This document shows, in pieces, positions 8,925 to 16,619 of a DNA stretch of 64,000 bases (position 1 is its first letter; every line of letters begins with the position of its first letter). The translations under genes were made by a program, and so were the position numbers. The stretch lies in the NCBI GenBank assembly GCA_016790075.1, contig JAEUPP010000009.1:1-64000 (forward strand), given 5' to 3'. The notes beneath the pieces were generated by a model, which saw nothing but the letters and a program-made list of their open reading frames with translations, ran no database searches and was not told where the DNA came from. Source of the stretch: Rhodanobacteraceae bacterium (lineage in GTDB: Bacteria; Pseudomonadota; Gammaproteobacteria; Xanthomonadales; Rhodanobacteraceae).

Positions 8925-9377
8925 ATGGATCTGTACCGCCGCGCCGCCTTGCTCGCCCAGTTGCGCCCATTCGGTCTGGATGAGAACCCGCCGGCAACGG
9001 CAATGGCCTTTCCATTTGTGACCCTCGACGAGTTCTTTACAGGCAACGACGACACACGCAGCCTGGGCCCGCAGATCGACGCCACGCACCCAGGCATGGA
9101 TACGCTGCTTGCACGATTGCGTGCCATCGCCGCGCGCCCCGATGTCGATGTGCTACTGGTGCAGGTCCGCGACGCACAATGGGCCTACGACTCGGAAGAC
9201 GAATGGGTGTCCGGAAACTGTGTCGTCGTGGTCACGTGTGCCGGTGCCGACGAGGTCGCCCACTGGCGCCGCGAGCTGGGCTGTACGGCCATTGCCAAAG
9301 GTCTGCCCGAGCCGCTGGCGCCAAATCCACCTGCATTGCGCGAAGGCTATGCCGCATGGCAGTTGGTCTGGACCTGA
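8925..9377 (+). CDS. hypothetical protein
   Basis: A soluble protein of 150 residues with no recognised family. It has alternating hydrophobic segments (DVDVLLVQVRDAQWAYD, CVVVVTCAGADEVAHWRREL) that suggest an alpha/beta fold, and an acidic, Trp-containing middle. There is no export signal. It is divergent from the gene ending at 8745 and convergent with the gene ending at 9410; a short hairpin (CGGCAC-TACT-GTGCCG, 9394-9409) sits between the convergent ends. The start codon has only a weak GCAGGGAA-type site upstream. Confidence 0.6.
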   Translation: MDLYRRAALLAQLRPFGLDENPPATAMAFPFVTLDEFFTGNDDTRSLGPQIDATHPGMDTLLARLRAIAARPDVDVLLVQVRDAQWAYDSEDEWVSGNCVVVVTCAGADEVAHWRRELGCTAIAKGLPEPLAPNPPALREGYAAWQLVWT

Positions 9378-9409
9378 GTCGGAGACGACAACCCGGCACT
9401 ACTGTGCCG

Positions 9410-10120
9410 CTAAGGCATAGCCGCGACACGCTCGGCCTCAAGCCGGCGGCGCAGGTATTCGTCGCGAGTGAGTCCGTCGGGCACCTCCGTCATGGCCATG
9501 ACTTCGGCAACCACCACCGCTTCGCGCGCCTTGTAACGGCGGAACGTGGCGTCATTGCCTTGCTCGGCCAACCAGCGCGCCTCGCGTCGCCGCCCCTCGT
9601 TTTCATAACGCGCCAGGACGGCGGCCATACGCTCGGCACGTTCCGCCTCCGCAGCACCGGATGTTTCGATCAGGCCTAGCCGCAGCTGCAGCGCTTCGCC
9701 GGCCGAAAGCTCGCGCGAGCGCTCGTAGCCATCGATCGCCGCTTCGAGCTCCCGTGCGGCACGCTCACGCAAAACCGGGGTAAGTGCGGCCGCCTCGGCA
9801 AAAAAGGCACGGGCCCTTGCATTGAAGCGCTCGCGCGCGAAATGGGCCTGAGCTTCCGGTGTCGATAGCAGGGCCGCATCCGGCACGACCTCCGCATTCA
9901 CCGCTGCACCCTGCGGTGGCGGTGCCACAGAAGCCTTTGCAGCGCTCGCGGATTTCCCGCCGATCTGCGGCGTTGCCGCCGTCAGCTGCGTTTCTCCGGC
10001 CCGCCGTGTCACCGTGAGCGAACGGTGCAACACCAGCATACTTGTACACACAACGGCCAGGGCGACCACACTGGCGACCCACCGGCGCCGCTTGCGCAGC
10101 AGAAAACTGATCCGACCCAT
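9410..10120 (-). CDS. hypothetical membrane-anchored protein, co-transcribed with the esterase-like gene
   Basis: A protein of 236 residues with a positively charged N-terminus and one membrane anchor (RRWVASVVALAVVCTSMLVL), then a Pro/Ala-rich spacer and a long helical, Glu/Arg/Ala-rich periplasmic part. This layout recalls lipase-specific foldases (anchor, Ala/Pro linker, helical domain), but I do not see their signature motif, so I do not assign that function. The ATG at 10120 is chosen for its GGGAG site 7 bases upstream. A GTG at 10174 would overlap the stop of the upstream esterase-like gene (GTGA), which also suggests translational coupling. The tight linkage implies the two proteins act together. 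Confidence 0.62.
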   Translation of the reverse strand: MGRISFLLRKRRRWVASVVALAVVCTSMLVLHRSLTVTRRAGETQLTAATPQIGGKSASAAKASVAPPPQGAAVNAEVVPDAALLSTPEAQAHFARERFNARARAFFAEAAALTPVLRERAARELEAAIDGYERSRELSAGEALQLRLGLIETSGAAEAERAERMAAVLARYENEGRRREARWLAEQGNDATFRRYKAREAVVVAEVMAMTEVPDGLTRDEYLRRRLEAERVAAMP

Positions 10121-10170
10121 GGCACGCTCCCAGGCGCGACGCTGCCGGCCGCAGCGCCGCGCCAAGACGA

Positions 10171-11565
10171 TCACAACAACTGGTTGATGGTCCAGTAGAG
10201 CAAGTTGAACGGCTTGGCCCGATCTGCCGCATCACTGGCTTCACTGGCATCAACAACGCTGCCGCTACCGTCAAGCAGGCTGTCGATGAACTGCCTGAGC
10301 TCCAGCCCACGCTCCTGCACGTCGCCATTCTTGAAATCGACGATCGTGCTGCAATGGCTTTCGTTCAGCGCCCGGAACTGCGGAAAATAGCCGCCGAAGT
10401 TCGCCAGTCCATTCAGCGTGGTGCGCAGCCGCCCCGTATCGACATCCCATTTCGCATGCACCAGGGCCTCCTTGGTCGCCTGGTCCGGTGCATTGCCAAT
10501 CTCCGGGTAGAAACGCTCGTAGGAATAACCGGAGAAATTAAGATCTTTCCAGAAATGAACATGACCCATCCGGTCATTGGGGAATTTTGCCGAAAGCGCC
10601 GGATAAATCGTGCCGAGGTTGGCCGTATTCAGCAGCGGCAGGTTGGCTGCAAGCAGCGACACCGGCCCGCCGGCCGCATCCAGGCCCCAGGCGCTGCGAA
10701 TCAGGGTCGCCAGCGGCAGCGAGGGATAGTGGCTGGGAGTCCCGCCCACGGGTGCGCTGAATACAGGTCCGGAGTCATCGAGCAGGAAGCCACGGTCGGG
10801 TGCCAGATCACGCCGCAGCGTCACATAGCTGGTAAGACTTCCGGCACCACCGGCACTGCAGCCCGTCGAAAGCATCTGCGTGGGCCGTGGCAAGTTGTCC
10901 TTTAGCCAGGACACGACGGCACGTACGTTGCGCACACCATTGTGATGCCAGACCAGCGGCGGATTTGCACCGCCTGGATCGGGATAGACCGCTACCTTGT
11001 CACCGCTGTAAATGTCTCCGGTGCAATAGGGCACATAGACCATATTCCAGTTCTGGGTCTTGACAGCATCGAAGGGGCTGACACGGGTGACGAAAGGACT
11101 GACCAGACTAGCGCCCGGATTCAGGAGGCTCATGTAGTCGTCAGGAATGCCATTGGGATTGCGTGCGCCGCGCACACCGGCCTGGCCGGTGCAGCTTGCA
11201 TAGTCCCAGCAGGCGCCGCCACCTTCCATATAGACGATGGTGTTGCGCGTGTTGGCAGCGCGATTGACGAAGAACTTGTAGGGCGAGCCGTTGCCGCAGA
11301 CGGCGCCTGTCTGCGGCGCCAGGCGTATGGTCTGCCACTGACCATAAGCACCTGGCTGAAAACCGTCGGCAAAACCTGCGGGGTTGGACAGCAGCGGGTA
11401 CTGGCCGCTGCGCTGCGCCGGCGTCACCGGGTTGTCAGCACGTGGCGGCGAGACCAGGTTCGCCAGGGTCTGCCAGAACGTGTAGTCGCCAAGTTCCGCA
11501 TGAACTGGCGCCGCCGACAGGGCGGTTGCGGCCAGCGCCGCAGCTAGAACGGAAAACTTTTGCAT
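10171..11565 (-). CDS. secreted pectinacetylesterase/Notum-family alpha/beta hydrolase
   Basis: A protein of 464 residues with a signal peptide (LAAALAATALSAAPVHA). It belongs to the pectin acetylesterase family, whose members remove acyl groups from polysaccharides or, in animals, lipid from proteins. Evidence: the oxyanion region YMEGGGACWDYASC, the nucleophile motif STGCSAGGAGS (Ser near residue 225), a likely catalytic Asp in FLLDDSGP, and a late His in ESHCSTIVDF. The ATG at 11565 fits a GGAGG site 8 bases upstream; the GTG at 11571 would be too close to it. Bacterial members seldom have a known substrate, so pectin should not be assumed. An AraC-type regulator lies directly upstream on the same strand. 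Confidence 0.82.
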   Translation of the reverse strand: MQKFSVLAAALAATALSAAPVHAELGDYTFWQTLANLVSPPRADNPVTPAQRSGQYPLLSNPAGFADGFQPGAYGQWQTIRLAPQTGAVCGNGSPYKFFVNRAANTRNTIVYMEGGGACWDYASCTGQAGVRGARNPNGIPDDYMSLLNPGASLVSPFVTRVSPFDAVKTQNWNMVYVPYCTGDIYSGDKVAVYPDPGGANPPLVWHHNGVRNVRAVVSWLKDNLPRPTQMLSTGCSAGGAGSLTSYVTLRRDLAPDRGFLLDDSGPVFSAPVGGTPSHYPSLPLATLIRSAWGLDAAGGPVSLLAANLPLLNTANLGTIYPALSAKFPNDRMGHVHFWKDLNFSGYSYERFYPEIGNAPDQATKEALVHAKWDVDTGRLRTTLNGLANFGGYFPQFRALNESHCSTIVDFKNGDVQERGLELRQFIDSLLDGSGSVVDASEASDAADRAKPFNLLYWTINQLL

Positions 11566-11746
11566 GGTCACTGCCTCCAGGGAAAGGACATTGACAACGG
11601 GTACACAGCAGCACCGCCGCTACGAGCGGGCGGCGCAGCCCGACGAGTCTTGGCTGTGCGCGCCGTGCTAGCGAGGGCCGCAGCGGCAATTCCAGGTGGG
11701 AAATTCGGCCAAGCTGCCTTGTGGAAAATGCTGCTTTGCAACAAAT

Positions 11747-12787
11747 TCAGCAGTCGCGCTGCTCAGCCGGCGTACGACCAGTCCAGCGCTTGAACGCGCG
11801 GCGGAACTCGCGCACGTCACCAAAGCCGACCTGACAGCCGACCTGGGCCACGGTCAGGCGCCGGTCACGTAGCAACTCAAGGGCACGTTCGCAACGTATG
11901 CGGTCGTGGATGGCCAGGAAACTCTCGCCCTCCTCCGCCAGCTGACGCCGTAAAGTACGTTCGCTGCGATACAGCGATACGGCAATTTCGGGCAGGCGCG
12001 GCTTCTGTGCGATGCGCTGGCGCAGTTGCCGCTCGACCGCAGCGACGGTTTCGCTACGCGCAACCGGCATGGCCTGCAATTCGCGCAACAACAGTGCCAG
12101 CGCCTGCCGCGCCGTGACCGGGTTGTAGCTCGGGAAAGGCTGATCCAGCGAACACGCGTCGATAACCAGACAGTTGCGCGCAGCACCGAAACACAGTTCG
12201 CAGCCGAACAAGCGGCGATACGCCTCGACATGGGGCGGCATCGCATAGACCAGCTCAAGCCGCAACGGCCTCAGCCGGGATCCGGCGAGTTCGCGGCCGA
12301 CCGCCAATACACTGGAGAACATTTCCTCGCACAGAAACGGCAGCACGACCGGGTCGTCCAGCGGAGCACGCGCCCGCAGGGCGATCTCGCCGGGTGCCAG
12401 TTTTTCAAGTGCAAGATCAAGCAAGGTGCCGGTCGCATGCTGATAGGTGATGCCGATCGCGACCGCATCACCAAAGCTGCGCGCCGTCTTCATCGCCAGC
12501 CCAACCAGGCCGAAGTTGCCTATGCCCTGATGCTGCCCTATCAGGAGCCCCAGACCAGGTTCGGGCATGGCAGCCATGGCGCGGCGGATGATGGCCAGCG
12601 CCTGACGGTACGACACCCGCGCACTCGGCTCACAAACATCGTCTGGCCCCAGGAAGAAGCCGGCGAACCAGCTACTCGCATCGATGCCACGCTCCTGGGC
12701 GAACTGCACCAGGCCGCTGAGGATATTGGTCGGAAGCGTGGCGGCCCGGAGCCGCGGATCGTCGCTGGCATTGCGCGTTGACGCCAT
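11747..12787 (-). CDS. AraC-family transcriptional regulator (OruR type)
   Basis: A DNA-binding regulator of 346 residues. The N-terminal domain (ILSGLVQFAQERGID ... HQGIGNFGLVGLAMKTARSF ... GYNPV-like linker) is the arabinose-binding-type domain of the OruR/ArgR subgroup. The C-terminal 100 residues carry two helix-turn-helix motifs (SERTLRRQLAEEGESF, VAQVGCQVGFGDVREFRRAF) and end in RTPAEQR. The ATG at 12787 gives the usual length; the open frame continues upstream to 13345 without coding character. It lies 181 bases upstream of the esterase-like gene in the same direction and could regulate it. The inducer is unknown. Confidence 0.88.
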   Translation of the reverse strand: MASTRNASDDPRLRAATLPTNILSGLVQFAQERGIDASSWFAGFFLGPDDVCEPSARVSYRQALAIIRRAMAAMPEPGLGLLIGQHQGIGNFGLVGLAMKTARSFGDAVAIGITYQHATGTLLDLALEKLAPGEIALRARAPLDDPVVLPFLCEEMFSSVLAVGRELAGSRLRPLRLELVYAMPPHVEAYRRLFGCELCFGAARNCLVIDACSLDQPFPSYNPVTARQALALLLRELQAMPVARSETVAAVERQLRQRIAQKPRLPEIAVSLYRSERTLRRQLAEEGESFLAIHDRIRCERALELLRDRRLTVAQVGCQVGFGDVREFRRAFKRWTGRTPAEQRDC

Positions 12788-13133
12788 CGTGCAGGTTCTT
12801 CGCTTGGCCGAATTTCCCCCGAAGTATGCCGATACGGCCCCCATTTTTGCTGTGGCGGACGCCTTGGCCGCATAACGCGCGAAACCATCCTCGTAGTAGC
12901 GCCGGCGTTGCTTGCGATGCAGCACCACAACAGTCCGACCGAGATTGCCTATTGCGAACTCGCCTATTACCCGAGTGACCGCGGCGGACACATGCGAAGG
13001 CGGTGAGATCGCCTGCTCGACCTGCGGCCGGAGGCCTGACAACCGGAGTAAAACGGCGAGGCCGCCCCCCGAATTCACGCCGCACCCCGAACTGTCGAAA
13101 CCAACTGGTGGGCGGCACCTTTTCGACTCGCGA
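12788..13133. other. intergenic region upstream of the AraC gene
   Basis: 346 bases between two minus-strand genes. All frames were read and none looks like protein. It should hold the AraC-gene promoter, but no confident -35/-10 pair stands out. Confidence 0.5.
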
Positions 13134-13862
13134 CTACCAGAGCTTCCACCAGGACTTCTTGCCACCGCCATACACGAATGCAGGTGCCTTGCGCACGCTG
13201 TCATCGATGCGCAATGAGCCCTCGATGCGGGCGAGCAGACTGCGCGCGCGCGACAGGGCATGGTCGGGAAAACGCGCATCATGCGTGCGTGCGTCAGACA
13301 GGTTCCACAGCAGCGCATGTCGTGTGGTATCGCCATACGGGTCACGCGCCCAGCCTAGCATTTCGCCATGGGCGGACTGCGTGACTTCACCACTGGCCAG
13401 CGCGTGATTGAGGATCACCGATTCACGCAGGCCAGTCGTACCCCGTTCGATGCAATGCACCTTGACGACAAAGCCGAATTGGCGAAACGGCAGGACTAGC
13501 GAAGCCAGATAGCTCAGGCCGCTGGGCTGCTGCGGTAGTTTGTACACGACACGAATCGCCGCACAACCGGCGACCCGCAAGGTTTCTGCTTCAAGCAATC
13601 CGAAGCCGTCGGCGCGTGCGCGTTCGCGATAATGGCGGCGTACGGCAGTCAGGTCGGCAAGATCAGCCGCAATATCGGGCGGCCCGTCAACGAAATGGAC
13701 GCCGAGAGTATCGCCATTTGCCGTTGCCCATTCGCGCAGTGCACTCCCCGTATTGGTCATGCGCAGACCACGGATATCAAAGCGCAGCGATTCGGCCGAA
13801 GTCAGGTTCATGCGCAACAGACCCGGCCGGCATGACCTGACGATTCGAACCTGATCTGACAT
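13134..13862 (-). CDS. hypothetical protein
   Basis: A protein of 242 residues of unknown family. No signal peptide or membrane helix is apparent. The middle (LRVAGCAAIRVVYKLPQQ, YLASLVLPFRQFGFVVKVHC, IERGTTGLRESVILNHAL) has strand-helix alternation and a Cys pair. The C-terminus is basic and aromatic (YGGGKKSWWKLW). A repeated pattern of a substrate-binding or effector domain was looked for and not found. The ATG at 13862 is the first in frame; a later one (MTNTGSALREW) is possible. It stands apart from its neighbours. Confidence 0.62.
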   Translation of the reverse strand: MSDQVRIVRSCRPGLLRMNLTSAESLRFDIRGLRMTNTGSALREWATANGDTLGVHFVDGPPDIAADLADLTAVRRHYRERARADGFGLLEAETLRVAGCAAIRVVYKLPQQPSGLSYLASLVLPFRQFGFVVKVHCIERGTTGLRESVILNHALASGEVTQSAHGEMLGWARDPYGDTTRHALLWNLSDARTHDARFPDHALSRARSLLARIEGSLRIDDSVRKAPAFVYGGGKKSWWKLW

Positions 13863-14377
13863 GGATGCACTAGGAGTCCGGCTGGCATTAGCATCCGGAT
13901 TCCTGCTGCATACTTACGCGGCGCAGTTTCGCTGCAATCACCGTTGCTACCCTATCGTGCGGACCAGCGCATTTTGCAGTTCAGCCCGAACAAGGACAAC
14001 GTGGCACTATATGACCATGCGTGCTAGGCGCAGGTGCAGCCCGGCGCGTAGCGGCCAGCATCGGTCCCATGGCACAGCAAGGCGAGCTGCATCCCAAGAG
14101 CCCTGCGACCAGTCGCGTCACCACAGCGGAGGCATTGACGCTCCGCACCACGCGCAATTGCCGCAACAGTGAGAACACATAATACGAATGGGCAAGACTG
14201 AGGAGATTGCTTTGCAACCAACGGCCCGGTAAACAGCCGACAGCGGATACAAGGCAGCGCGAGCACCAATGCGCAGCCCCCACAGTTATCGCAAGGCACT
14301 CCGCCAGCAGTGGCGACGGGTGTTGCAACGACGCAGCCTGAGGCAGACTGCGGCACCACCAGCTGCAGGACATCCGT
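13863..14377. other. intergenic region, no gene seen
   Basis: 515 bases between divergent genes. Translations on both strands show only low-complexity Arg/Ser/Cys-rich peptides typical of non-coding GC-rich DNA. It should contain the promoters of both flanking genes. No RNA gene or mobile-element end was recognised. Confidence 0.5.
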
Positions 14378-15193
14378 GTGAAACTTGAACAGCGCCGTGA
14401 ATTGCTGGAGTTCGCCCTGATACTGGCCGACAAGGCACAGGCCGAGATCCTGCCGCATTACCAGCGCTGTTCCGTCGACCTCAAGGCCGACGGCAGCGAG
14501 GTGACCCTGGCCGACCGCGCTGCCGAACAGGCGATACGCGAGGCGATCGCACAACACTACCCCGAACATGCGGTACTGGGTGAAGAGTTCGGCGGCGAGC
14601 GCAATGCAGCGCAGCAATGGATCATCGACCCGCTTGACGGCACCAGCGCCTTCGCTCTGGGCCTGCCGCTTTTCGGTACCCTCATCGCCTATGCCGAACA
14701 GGGGGAACCACAGCTCGGCGTTATCCACTTTCCGGTACTCGGCGAGACTGTCTATGCCGCACGCGGCCTCGGCTGCTGGTTCCGCAATCGCGACGGTGCC
14801 AGCCGGCAGGTGCGCGTAGCTTCGGCAGCCACGCTGTCGGACGCGGTCGTTTCCGCTTCGGGAGTCCACGCCAGCGACATACAGCCCGAACGCGATGGCC
14901 GCGCTTACGCACTGACGGCGCTGATTCGCCGGGCGAAAAAATTCCGCGTCTGTGGCGATTGCCTGCAGCATGCACTGGTCTGCCGCGGCAGCCTGCATGT
15001 CGCGATCGACACCATCATGCAACCCTGGGATATCGCTGCGCTGGTACCTTGCATCGAGGAAGCCGGTGGCGCGGTCTGCGCCGTCGACGGGCGGCGCGAG
15101 GGGGTGGTTTACTCCGGCAGCCTGGTTGCTGCCTGCAGTGCAGCACTGCTTGGTGAAGTGGTGAGCATACTCAATCCAGGCAGCTCGCCGTGA
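14378..15193 (+). CDS. hisN: inositol-monophosphatase-family phosphatase, probably histidinol-phosphatase
   Basis: A 271-residue Mg-dependent phosphatase. The metal and catalytic motifs of the family are present: GEEFGGE, the central IDPLDGTSAF, and the C-terminal MQPWDIAALVPCIEEAGG. The overall pattern (KADGSEVTLADRAAE near the start, short active-site loops) is closest to the HisN histidinol-phosphatase branch, which performs the last-but-one step of histidine synthesis; inositol- or AMP-phosphatase activity cannot be excluded. The start is GTG at 14378, with GGA 6 bases upstream. The gene is convergent with thpR, which ends 77 bases downstream. No other his gene is nearby. Confidence 0.82.
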   Translation: MKLEQRRELLEFALILADKAQAEILPHYQRCSVDLKADGSEVTLADRAAEQAIREAIAQHYPEHAVLGEEFGGERNAAQQWIIDPLDGTSAFALGLPLFGTLIAYAEQGEPQLGVIHFPVLGETVYAARGLGCWFRNRDGASRQVRVASAATLSDAVVSASGVHASDIQPERDGRAYALTALIRRAKKFRVCGDCLQHALVCRGSLHVAIDTIMQPWDIAALVPCIEEAGGAVCAVDGRREGVVYSGSLVAACSAALLGEVVSILNPGSSP

Positions 15194-15269
15194 AACACCT
15201 GGATTGCCTGCATTCGGCTTCTCAGCATGCTGATAGCTTCCACGGCGCCGGTTGTAGAGCACAGCATTG

Positions 15270-15851
15270 TCAGGCGCCTAACGGCCAGGCCCCCAGCCGC
15301 ACATGCCGCGTCTGGCCGAGCAAACTGTGAATCAGCACGAATTCCACGACGTTCCAGTCAATCGGTTCTACCGGCTCCGGGGCAATCTGCTCCGCTGCAT
15401 AGGCCAGGGTCACATGCGGTTCAAAGGCCTTTACTGCGCAGCGGCCCAGGCCGACGCGGCTCAGCTCCGCCCCTAGCTGCGCACGAAAACGATGCAAGCA
15501 CTCGTTGCCGGCGCTGGCCTTGAGCACCAGTGGCGATCGCTCGCGCCGGCTGGAAAAACTCGCCACTTCGTTCCATTGAACCTGGAATGGCGTTGCGGAG
15601 ACTCTCCCAGCGGCGGCAACTACAGTGTCGACGGTGTACTGCGACAGCCCTGCCCAGTCGCCGATATGAAACAGCGTGACATGCAACCGCTCCGGCCTAT
15701 GCCGTGGTGCGCGTATGCCGTGGCGTGCACAGACCTCGGCCGCCAGCGCATCGATACGCGCGGCGGTGGCCGTATCGGGAAAGATGCCAAGAAACAGCCG
15801 ATCCGTCGGCTCTGGTGGAGCGGACCCGAATAGTGACGATTGCTGTGGCAT
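15270..15851 (-). CDS. thpR: RNA 2',3'-cyclic phosphodiesterase (2H phosphoesterase)
   Basis: A 193-residue member of the 2H phosphoesterase superfamily (ThpR/LigT), which opens 2',3'-cyclic phosphates at RNA ends. Both signature histidines are present: LHVTLFHIGD (His57) and PHVTLAYA (His146). The start MPQQSSLFGSAPPEPTDRLF is typical for relatives in this bacterial group, and the length fits. There is no stop codon between this start and an upstream TTG at 16076, so a longer product fused to the segment described separately is possible. The nucleotidyltransferase gene lies upstream and is probably in the same transcript. Confidence 0.85.
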   Translation of the reverse strand: MPQQSSLFGSAPPEPTDRLFLGIFPDTATAARIDALAAEVCARHGIRAPRHRPERLHVTLFHIGDWAGLSQYTVDTVVAAAGRVSATPFQVQWNEVASFSSRRERSPLVLKASAGNECLHRFRAQLGAELSRVGLGRCAVKAFEPHVTLAYAAEQIAPEPVEPIDWNVVEFVLIHSLLGQTRHVRLGAWPLGA

Positions 15852-16076
15852 ATCGGCCTGCGCTAAAGACGTGGAAGAGTTGCCGGACAGGCGAAAGTCG
15901 CCACTTTGCGCGAGTTCACGTGGCGGCCAGACGGGGCTTAGCATCTCCGCAAGCTCCATAAGATCGAAGAACCGGGTAACGCTGTCGCCCTCTGCCGGGG
16001 CGGTAACGCGCAAACCGCCCTCCGCAGCCAGCAGACGATCGGTAGCCGCATCAGTTTTCCGGCGACTCGTACTCAA
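15852..16076 (-). CDS. small coding-like segment, in frame with and joined to thpR
   Basis: Downstream of, and overlapping by 26 bases, the nucleotidyltransferase gene is a frame starting at TTG 16076 with a strong TGGAGGA site 8 bases before it. It reads MSTSRRKTDAATDRLLAAEG, then DSVTRFFDLMELAEML and SPVWPPRELAQSGDFRL. The phase differs from the nucleotidyltransferase, and the composition looks like real protein (an LMELAE...WPPRE pattern). No stop separates it from ThpR, so it is either a small protein whose stop was lost or an N-terminal domain of a 268-residue ThpR fusion (15270-16076). It may be the partner of the nucleotidyltransferase. The coordinates mark only the extra segment. Confidence 0.42.
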
Positions 16077-16602
16077 GCCGAAATTCCTCCAGTAGCTGCT
16101 GCAACCACTCTTGCCGATCGAACAAGGTGAAATATTCCCGGATCTGGTCCAAGTCCAGCTGGCTCCCATTCAAACGAAGCAACTCGCGGATGTCATCCAC
16201 ATCCCTCAGTCGAGATGGATCGTTGTGGAGTGCCTGCAACTTGAATCCGACCAGCCCCTCAACGCTTACGACGCGAATAGATCCGACCGAAAACTCACGA
16301 CTTTTCGCCTTTTTCAACAAATCAACCGAATGAGGTCGGCGCGCATAGAGCAAGTCAAGCCGCTCATCTCCGCGTGAATAATTGGCGACATCGTCGGTTC
16401 GATAAATGCACTGGTAATGTAGATCCAGTAGCGCGTCATGCAGCCGGTCAGCATCGCTGAGCGCCACAAGGAAGTCGATATCCGTTGTTGCACGCACCAC
16501 GTTGTACACGTTGACCGCAAAGCCGCCGATCAAGGCCGGCGGCTCACGGCACACTGTGAAGGCCTGCAAAACTTCGCGGAGTTGTTCGACCAGCTTCGCC
16601 AT
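16051..16602 (-). CDS. AbiEii-like nucleotidyltransferase
   Basis: A 183-residue nucleotidyltransferase of the minimal/AbiEii-type superfamily. The active-site pattern is visible: LIGGFAVNVYNVVRATTDID, with Gly-Gly followed by the Asp-x-Asp metal motif (TDIDF), and a later acidic strand in SVDLLKK. The C-terminal half (GLVGFKLQALHNDPSRLRD, VDDIRELLRLNG) is typical of AbiEii/MenA-like proteins, where the Lys and Asp-Asp residues are conserved. Some such proteins are toxins that modify tRNA or other targets; others are of unknown role. No AbiEi-type winged-helix antitoxin is adjacent. It starts 17 bases after the icmF stop, suggesting co-transcription. The small overlapping frame downstream is its likeliest partner. 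Confidence 0.78.
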   Translation of the reverse strand: MAKLVEQLREVLQAFTVCREPPALIGGFAVNVYNVVRATTDIDFLVALSDADRLHDALLDLHYQCIYRTDDVANYSRGDERLDLLYARRPHSVDLLKKAKSREFSVGSIRVVSVEGLVGFKLQALHNDPSRLRDVDDIRELLRLNGSQLDLDQIREYFTLFDRQEWLQQLLEEFRLEYESPEN

Positions 16603-16619
16603 GGCGCTATACGCGTCGG

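Noticed and set aside
9410-10120. Lipase-specific foldase assignment for the membrane-anchored helical protein
   Set aside because: The topology fits, but the foldase signature motif is not visible and the adjacent enzyme is not a classical lipase.
11747-13345. 532-residue version of the AraC regulator
   Set aside because: The first 186 residues are Arg/Ser/Cys-rich without family likeness and overlap another gene; the standard length starts at 12787.
15222-15233. Perfect 12-base palindrome TCAGCATGCTGA between hisN and thpR
   Set aside because: Too short for a terminator stem with loop and without a T-run; could be chance in convergent intergenic DNA.
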